DNA of 25,822 bases from Caryophanales bacterium UBA6877. GTDB taxonomy: Bacteria > Bacillota_I > Bacilli_A > RFN20 > CAG-826. The notes beneath the pieces were generated by a model. The model had not been told where the DNA came from. It was given only the letters and a program-made list of their open reading frames with translations, and did no database searches. The DNA lies in the NCBI GenBank assembly GCA_002451465.1, contig DKCJ01000026.1, forward strand, positions 1-25,822, given 5' to 3'. The position numbers were made by a program, and so were the translations under genes. Positions 25,164 to 25,822 of this stretch are shown piece after piece (positions within the stretch are counted from its first letter, which is position 1; every line of letters begins with the position of its first letter).

Positions 25164-25241
25164 GCCCCCGTAACTCAGCCCGGATAGAGTAGCATCCTCC
25201 TAAGATGAAAGTCGGCCGTTCGAATCGGCTCGGGGGCGCCA
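25164..25241 (+). tRNA. tRNA-Arg (anticodon CCU)
   Basis: Acceptor stem GCCCCCG/CGGGGGC (25164-25170, 25231-25237), D stem ACTC/GAGT, anticodon loop CTCCTAA with CCT at 25199-25201 reading AGG, T arm GGCCG-TTCGAAT-CGGCT, discriminator G and encoded CCA (25239-25241). The top anticodon pair G25192/A25208 is a mismatch. It starts 16 bases after the polC stop with no promoter of its own in the gap, so it may be cut from the polC transcript. Confidence 0.95.
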
Positions 25242-25301
25242 TTATTAATTAACAAAGAGAAATATTGAATTGCTTAAATACTTTATTCATTCAATTAGTA
25301 T

Positions 25302-25329
25302 TGAATAATTAATTGATTTTTGATATATT
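25302..25329 (+). promoter_or_regulatory. Promoter of tRNA-Ala
   Basis: TTGAAT (25302-25307) and extended -10 TGaTATATT (25321-25329) are 16 bases apart, predicting a start near 25336, about ten bases before the tRNA. The -10 neighbourhood closely copies that of rplS. Confidence 0.65.
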
Positions 25330-25345
25330 ATTTAAGCGTTGAGAT

Positions 25346-25421
25346 GGGCCTTTAGCTCAGCTGGGAGAGCGCCTCCATGGCATGGAGGAGGTCACCGGTT
25401 CGATCCCGGCAAGGTCCACCA
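25346..25421 (+). tRNA. tRNA-Ala (anticodon GGC)
   Basis: Acceptor stem GGGCCTT/AAGGTCC (25346-25352, 25411-25417, one G-U), D arm GCTC/GAGC, anticodon stem CCTCC/GGAGG with loop ATGGCAT giving GGC, T arm CCGG-TTCGATC-CCGG region, discriminator A and encoded CCA (25419-25421). It reads GCC and GCU. Confidence 0.96.
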
Positions 25422-25433
25422 AATTCGAATGCT

Positions 25434-25467
25434 AAGTCTGATGCTTCTAGTAGTGTCAGATTTTTTT
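25434..25467 (+). terminator. Intrinsic terminator after tRNA-Ala
   Basis: Arms AAGTCTGA (25434-25441) and TCAGATTT (25456-25463, one G-U pair) enclose a 14-base loop, and the T-run 25461-25467 continues as ATTTTT. It starts 12 bases after the tRNA end. Confidence 0.8.
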
Positions 25468-25503
25468 ATTTTTATCCGATAAACAAGCCGTTTTTAAAAT
25501 TGA

Positions 25504-25520
25504 AATAGTTTAAGTAGTGC
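25504..25520 (-). repeat. Inverted copy of the 25543-25662 repeat unit
   Basis: Read on the minus strand this is GCACTACTTAAACTATT, matching 16 of 17 bases of the direct unit at 25564-25580. The two could form a long stem with a 43-base loop, or be a flanking site for the same binding protein. Confidence 0.7.
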
Positions 25521-25542
25521 AGATTTTATTCGATTTTTAAAA

Positions 25543-25662
25543 CACTCACTAAACTATTAGGTAGCACTACTTAAACGATTACCACTAGTTAGACGATTAC
25601 TCGAACTACCTAAACTTTTTATGCACTAGTTAAACGATTACTTGCACTAGTTAAACGATTAC
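25543..25662 (+). repeat. Array of six direct repeats, period about 20 bases
   Basis: Units begin at 25543, 25565, 25583, 25604, 25624 and 25645, spaced 22, 18, 21, 20 and 21 bases. The consensus is CACTAGTTAAACGATTA. The last two units are identical over 19 bases (GCACTAGTTAAACGATTAC at 25623-25641 and 25644-25662); the others match in about 11 to 16 of 17 positions. Spacing near two helical turns places all units on the same face of the DNA. Spacers of 1-5 bases exclude a CRISPR array. Confidence 0.8.
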
Positions 25663-25797
25663 TCTTGCCTAATAAAATTCTTGTTACGCTCCATAGCTCT
25701 TAGAATAGTAGAATATGCAATATGGATTTGCTAATTCATAAAAAACCAATATTTTTTCTAAGAAATGCTGATACTTATCGAATTTTATCTTATTTCA

Positions 25798-25806
25798 TGG
25801 TATAAT
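25798..25806 (+). promoter_or_regulatory. Extended -10 promoter at the window end
   Basis: TGgTATAAT is a perfect extended -10 with no clear -35. It points right, out of the window, about 135 bases downstream of the repeat array. The gene it would serve is not visible. Confidence 0.5.
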
Positions 25807-25822
25807 ACCTGAGTTTTGCGTA

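Larger units (their letters stand above)
25422..25822. other. Gene-free region of about 400 bases after tRNA-Ala
   Basis: No open frame on either strand is long or gene-like. From left to right it holds the tRNA-Ala terminator (25434-25467), a short palindrome TTATC-C-GATAA (25472-25482), an inverted copy of a repeat (25504-25520), six direct repeats (25543-25662), a 23-codon minus-strand open stretch (25659-25730) of doubtful meaning and an extended -10 box (25798-25806). The layout looks like a control region for a gene beyond the window end. Confidence 0.7.

Noticed and set aside
25543..25662. Repeat array as a CRISPR
   Set aside because: Units are about 17-19 bases with only 1-5 bases between them, and several are degenerate; there is no room for spacers and no cas gene in view.
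25614..25704. Repeat array as protein-coding heptads (21 bases = 7 codons, LVKRLLA-like)
   Set aside because: Only two units stay in frame, there is no start codon and the other units shift frame or contain stops.
25346..25822. Integrated element using tRNA-Ala as attachment site
   Set aside because: No second copy of the tRNA 3' end and no integrase are visible downstream within the window.

Overview
The window is an AT-rich stretch of the conserved housekeeping backbone of a low-GC Gram-positive bacterium (Firmicutes side, near the Bacilli/Erysipelotrichia/Mollicutes border). The evidence is the Bacillus-type gene order plsX-rnc-ftsY-ylxM-ffh ... rplS-rbgA-rnhB-dprA-topA-trmFO-xerC-rpsB-tsf-pyrH-frr-cdsA-dxr-rseP-polC, a PolC-type replicase, strong AAGGAGG ribosome sites and strict A/T third-codon preference. 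UGA is a stop codon (trmFO and cdsA both end in TGA within 4-base ATGA overlaps), so the Mycoplasma code is not used. Many genes that sit in this neighbourhood in Bacillus are absent here (fabD/fabG/acpP, smc, sucCD, hslVU, codY, uppS, proS), which suggests a streamlined genome. No species can be named from the sequence alone.

Layout. 1-101: short upstream region with a promoter. 102-4391 (+): plsX, rnc, ftsY, ylxM, ffh (phospholipid synthesis, RNA processing, signal-recognition-particle targeting). 4378-6277 (-): rpsP, khpA, rimM, trmD, an inverted block lying tail-to-tail with ffh and head-to-head with rplS. 6278-6491: divergent control region with two near-consensus promoters, a palindrome over one -35 box and a probable L19 leader RNA. 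6492-9222 (+): rplS, rbgA, rnhB, dprA. 9274-13508 (+): topA, trmFO, xerC. 13525-15621 (+): rpsB-tsf behind a structured 120-base leader and ending at a strong terminator. 15658-25147 (+): pyrH, frr, cdsA, dxr, rseP, polC with almost no spacing. 25164-25421: tRNA-Arg(CCU) and tRNA-Ala(GGC). 25422-25822: about 400 bases with no gene I can support; it holds a terminator, an array of six direct repeats with a period of about 20 bases plus an inverted copy, and an extended -10 promoter aimed out of the window.

The genes serve translation (S2, S16, L19, EF-Ts, RRF, RimM, TrmD, TrmFO, RbgA, tRNAs), RNA turnover (RNase III, RNase HII, KhpA), DNA upkeep (TopA, XerC/D-type recombinase, DprA, PolC), membrane and isoprenoid synthesis (PlsX, CdsA, Dxr), nucleotide supply (PyrH) and membrane protein targeting or proteolysis (Ffh, FtsY, YlxM, RseP).

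The coding content is ordinary. The most interesting material is non-coding or structural: the repeat array at 25504-25662, the local inversion of rpsP-trmD, the terminator hidden in the ffh coding tail, the predicted leaderless starts of rbgA and rimM, and the hairpin that covers the dprA ribosome site. I do not see a new multi-gene system in this window.
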